Shown here: in pieces, positions 4,979-6,683 of the stretch
Layout: every line of letters starts with the position of its first letter
How positions within the stretch are numbered: the first letter of the stretch is position 1
Assembly (NCBI GenBank): GCA_040901795.1
Contig: JBBDYH010000031.1
Coordinates: 1 to 6,683, forward strand
Reading direction: 5' to 3'
Length of the DNA: 6,683 nucleotides
Origin: JBBDYH01 sp040901795
GTDB taxonomy: Bacteria; Planctomycetota; Planctomycetia; Pirellulales; JALHPA01
Notes under the pieces: model-generated
Databases searched by the model: none
Told to the model about the DNA's origin: nothing
Seen by the model: only the letters and a program-made list of their open reading frames with translations
Program-made: the position numbers and the translations under genes

Positions 4979-6661
4979 TTATCTCCTTGCACGTTTGCTG
5001 GCCGCTCTCATCCCCGTCGTCGTATTGCGGGTAAAAGCTCGAGTGCCGTGAATAAGAACCGCGGCAATCCCGACACACGCCAGCACTGTCTTTAGCTGTG
5101 AAATCAGCGTGTCGCCCGCGAAGAATTGCCAGGTAAGGGAACCAGTTTCGGCGTCGGCAGCCGGTGCTGAGGCAACTTGTTTGGCGATGGACGGACCGTT
5201 CTGCTCTGAGGCGGCGCCATTCCTTGGTGGAGACTGCGGCGACGAAAAGGCTGACGCAGCGCGGATTGTTGGCGAATCGATCGCCGCGACCGGTCCGATT
5301 TTGGCCGTGTGCGGCTCTGTTTTGTTTCCGCGTGCGGGTGTGGCCGCATAGAACGATGCGGGCTCAGCGATCTCGGCGCGCTCTGCCGGCGGAGCGGCGA
5401 CAGACGACGAAACGTCGATGAAGCGGTTGTTAGCTGTCGTGGCCACCGGCGATTGACCGTTTGAAGAAGGATCCGCGTTCGTTGCCGCGCGAGGATTCTG
5501 CCAGTATTCCTCCGCGGTGGCTGCCATGGCGCTTTGCGTTGTCAAATCAACTCGTGGTGACGCTCCACCGCTGCTTGAAATCGACGTAGCAACATTCGCC
5601 GACGGCTGCGAAGGCCGGACGCGCTCCGGTTGGCCGGCCAGAGCGCTCCCGTCGGGCTGATAAAGTTCCTGCACCGCCGCTGCCAGAAAACTGTGCACGC
5701 GGCCGCAATACGCGCCGGTGGTTCGGCCGCCGGCTTCGCCGAAAAGCACGCCCGCCAGCTCTCCCCGCGCGTTAAAGATTGGCCCGCCAGAATCGCCTTG
5801 CCGCGCGCTGGCCGCCAGCTCGACGAGCTCTTGTGGATGTTGCATGCTTGGCGCGAGATAATCGGTACAAGCGCCTGCGACTGCGCGATACGAGCCGCCG
5901 CCGTAGCCCGCGATGGTCAACGTTTCACCGATCTGAGGCGCTTCCGCCGCAAGTCTCACGGGCGCCACGCGCGGCTTGTTGATCAAGATTGCGGCCAGGT
6001 CCCAGTTGGCATCCATCCGCAACACACGCCCCAGCGACTGAAAGCCGTCGGGGAAGACCACAATCACATTGCCGGGCGCATCGCGGACCACGTGCCAATT
6101 GGTGACCACCAGGCCCTGCTCATCGTTCACGTCAACCAGTGTTCCCGATCCCAGCGACGCGCCGCCGAAGTCGGCCGCGACGACGCGAACCACCGCCGGG
6201 TGGGCCGGCTGTTGCGGCGCCGCGGAAAAGAATGAGCCGCGCGGCCGAGCCGCCAGATCGTGAACCATCGAGTGCTCGACGAGCACTTCACCCGGTGCAA
6301 GCGAGTCGAGTAATAACGAGTCCGGCGCCACGCTATCGCCGATGACCTCGGCATCTACCCATCCGCCGGATTTGGGAATTGCCGACTGTGTGTCGGTCGG
6401 CGCGATGAAAGTGAGCTGGGCCGTTACCGGAGCGTGAGCTGTGAGCAGAATCCCCACAGCCAGAGCGATCGTTCGGGCGACTACCGCGCCTTCGCCTGCA
6501 CCTTGCGCTGGGCTTCGTTCTTCAAGATCAGCCGCAGCAGTTCGCGGCGCAAATGGTCCCTGTCCGCGACGGGAACGGCGGCCTTGGCTTTTTCTTGTAT
6601 CAGCATGCGAGCTTTTCCCACCGAGCGTTTGTCTCATGTTGCGTTGCCGGCGGGCTGCCAT
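4979..6661 (-). CDS. Trypsin-like (S1 family) serine protease, secreted and C-terminally membrane-anchored; start uncertain
   Basis: The frame encodes up to 560 residues. A chymotrypsin-fold domain spans about 154-335 with the full catalytic triad: H190 in VVTNWHVV, D221 in DANWDLAAI and S291 in QGDSGGPIF. C265 and C319 could form a disulphide. No PDZ domain follows. Instead about 170 residues rich in Ala, Ser, Pro, Thr and Asn (340-505) lead to a hydrophobic segment (about 523-540) and a basic tail (ending MRAASKRARR), so the protease is probably tethered to the membrane with its catalytic domain outside the cytoplasm. A signal peptide is visible only at 61-81 (VARTIALAVGILLTAHAPVTA). Residues 1-60 look non-native: they have poor third-position GC, no Shine-Dalgarno sequence precedes 6661 or the second ATG at 6637, and another frame there is strongly coding-like. 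The real start is probably near 6484-6455, but the only canonical codon is GTG at 6457-6455, which would leave a short signal peptide. Coordinates give the maximal open frame. Substrate unknown. Confidence 0.8.
   Translation of the reverse strand: MAARRQRNMRQTLGGKSSHADTRKSQGRRSRRGQGPFAPRTAAADLEERSPAQGAGEGAVVARTIALAVGILLTAHAPVTAQLTFIAPTDTQSAIPKSGGWVDAEVIGDSVAPDSLLLDSLAPGEVLVEHSMVHDLAARPRGSFFSAAPQQPAHPAVVRVVAADFGGASLGSGTLVDVNDEQGLVVTNWHVVRDAPGNVIVVFPDGFQSLGRVLRMDANWDLAAILINKPRVAPVRLAAEAPQIGETLTIAGYGGGSYRAVAGACTDYLAPSMQHPQELVELAASARQGDSGGPIFNARGELAGVLFGEAGGRTTGAYCGRVHSFLAAAVQELYQPDGSALAGQPERVRPSQPSANVATSISSSGGASPRVDLTTQSAMAATAEEYWQNPRAATNADPSSNGQSPVATTANNRFIDVSSSVAAPPAERAEIAEPASFYAATPARGNKTEPHTAKIGPVAAIDSPTIRAASAFSSPQSPPRNGAASEQNGPSIAKQVASAPAADAETGSLTWQFFAGDTLISQLKTVLACVGIAAVLIHGTRAFTRNTTTGMRAASKRARR
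6481..6606 (-). CDS. Probable small basic helical protein (41 aa) upstream of the protease
   Basis: In a frame different from the protease, an ATG at 6606-6604 opens 41 codons: MLIQEKAKAAVPVADRDHLR, then RELLRLILKNEAQRKVQAKAR, ending at TAG (6483-6481). A GTG at 6621 would make it 46 residues; the frame is closed by a TGA further upstream. Third codon positions are about nine-tenths G or C by my count, whereas the overlapping protease frame has about four-tenths, so this is the frame that looks translated. A purine-rich GGTGGGA about 9 bases before the ATG could serve as the ribosome binding site. The product is very basic, amphipathic helical and without a signal peptide or cysteines. I do not recognise the family. 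Its stop falls exactly where the protease signal peptide begins, which suggests two coupled genes in an operon. Confidence 0.55.
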   Translation of the reverse strand: MLIQEKAKAAVPVADRDHLRRELLRLILKNEAQRKVQAKAR

Positions 6662-6673
6662 GCGTCACACGGC

Positions 6674-6680
6674 AAGGAGG
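6674..6680 (+). promoter_or_regulatory. Shine-Dalgarno sequence of a divergent gene beyond the window
   Basis: AAGGAGG three bases from the right edge is a perfect plus-strand match to the 16S anti-Shine-Dalgarno. A start codon is expected within about ten bases outside the window. This would place the promoters of both this gene and the small-frame/protease unit in or near 6607-6673, a very short divergent region. Confidence 0.5.
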
Positions 6681-6683
6681 AAT

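Noticed and set aside
4824..5078. 85-codon upstream extension of the DUF1569 frame
   Set aside because: It reads through the double-hairpin repeat and the end of the protease gene, and the ATG at 4823 has a near-ideal ribosome binding site.
5630..6235. 201-codon plus-strand frame opposite the protease
   Set aside because: It is antisense to the region coding the His190, Asp221 and Ser291 triad motifs, with no motif of its own.

Overview
The window looks like chromosomal DNA from a high-GC planctomycete, probably of the Pirellulales type. This is an inference. It rests on dispersed palindromic repeats of a kind I associate with planctomycetes, on a secreted gamma-glutamyltransferase-family enzyme, and on an 86-residue protein/HNH nuclease gene pair I recall from such genomes. 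No 16S, tRNA or phylogenetic marker other than a ribosomal protein fragment is present, so the assignment is provisional. I see no prophage, transposase or CRISPR array.

Layout. The left edge (1-90, minus) holds the first 30 codons of rpsO, ribosomal protein S15. Next comes a minus-strand membrane fatty-acid desaturase (307-1341), whose 3' end carries a double-hairpin element (244-301) that may act as its terminator. A 453-base non-coding region (1342-1794) separates it from the divergent plus-strand gamma-glutamyltransferase-family gene (1795-3498) and contains a 105-base palindromic element with a perfect 38-base tandem duplication. A convergent gap (3499-3590) has heptamer repeats and a strong hairpin.

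The right half is a minus-strand gene series. In transcription order it is: an unlisted small reading frame (6606-6481), a trypsin-like serine protease with a C-terminal membrane anchor (ending at 4979), a second double-hairpin element (4926-4976), a DUF1569/DinB-like protein (4823-4299), an 86-residue helical protein (4236-3976) and an HNH endonuclease domain protein (4025-3591). At the extreme right edge a perfect plus-strand Shine-Dalgarno sequence (6674-6680) announces a divergent gene starting just outside the window.

Functional links. The genes do not form one clear pathway: a lipid-modifying membrane enzyme, a secreted amide-bond hydrolase/transferase, a surface-anchored protease and a small nuclease module sit side by side. 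The 86-residue protein and the HNH protein overlap and are probably translationally coupled. The small frame and the protease abut in the same way.

Most notable. Elements 247-298 and 4926-4976 share almost exactly the same geometry although their stems differ in sequence: tetranucleotide GTRG, one base, 8-bp stem with a TCC triloop, 4-base linker, 7- or 8-bp stem with a GGA triloop, one or two bases, CYAC. A single-hairpin relative with GTAG lies at 3530-3555. This resembles the REP/BIME elements moved by RAYT (Y1 tyrosine) transposases, and all three copies sit at gene 3' ends. Also notable are a probable one-base shift or forced TTG start at the HNH gene, and a protease whose nominal N-terminus is probably the shadow of a real small gene.
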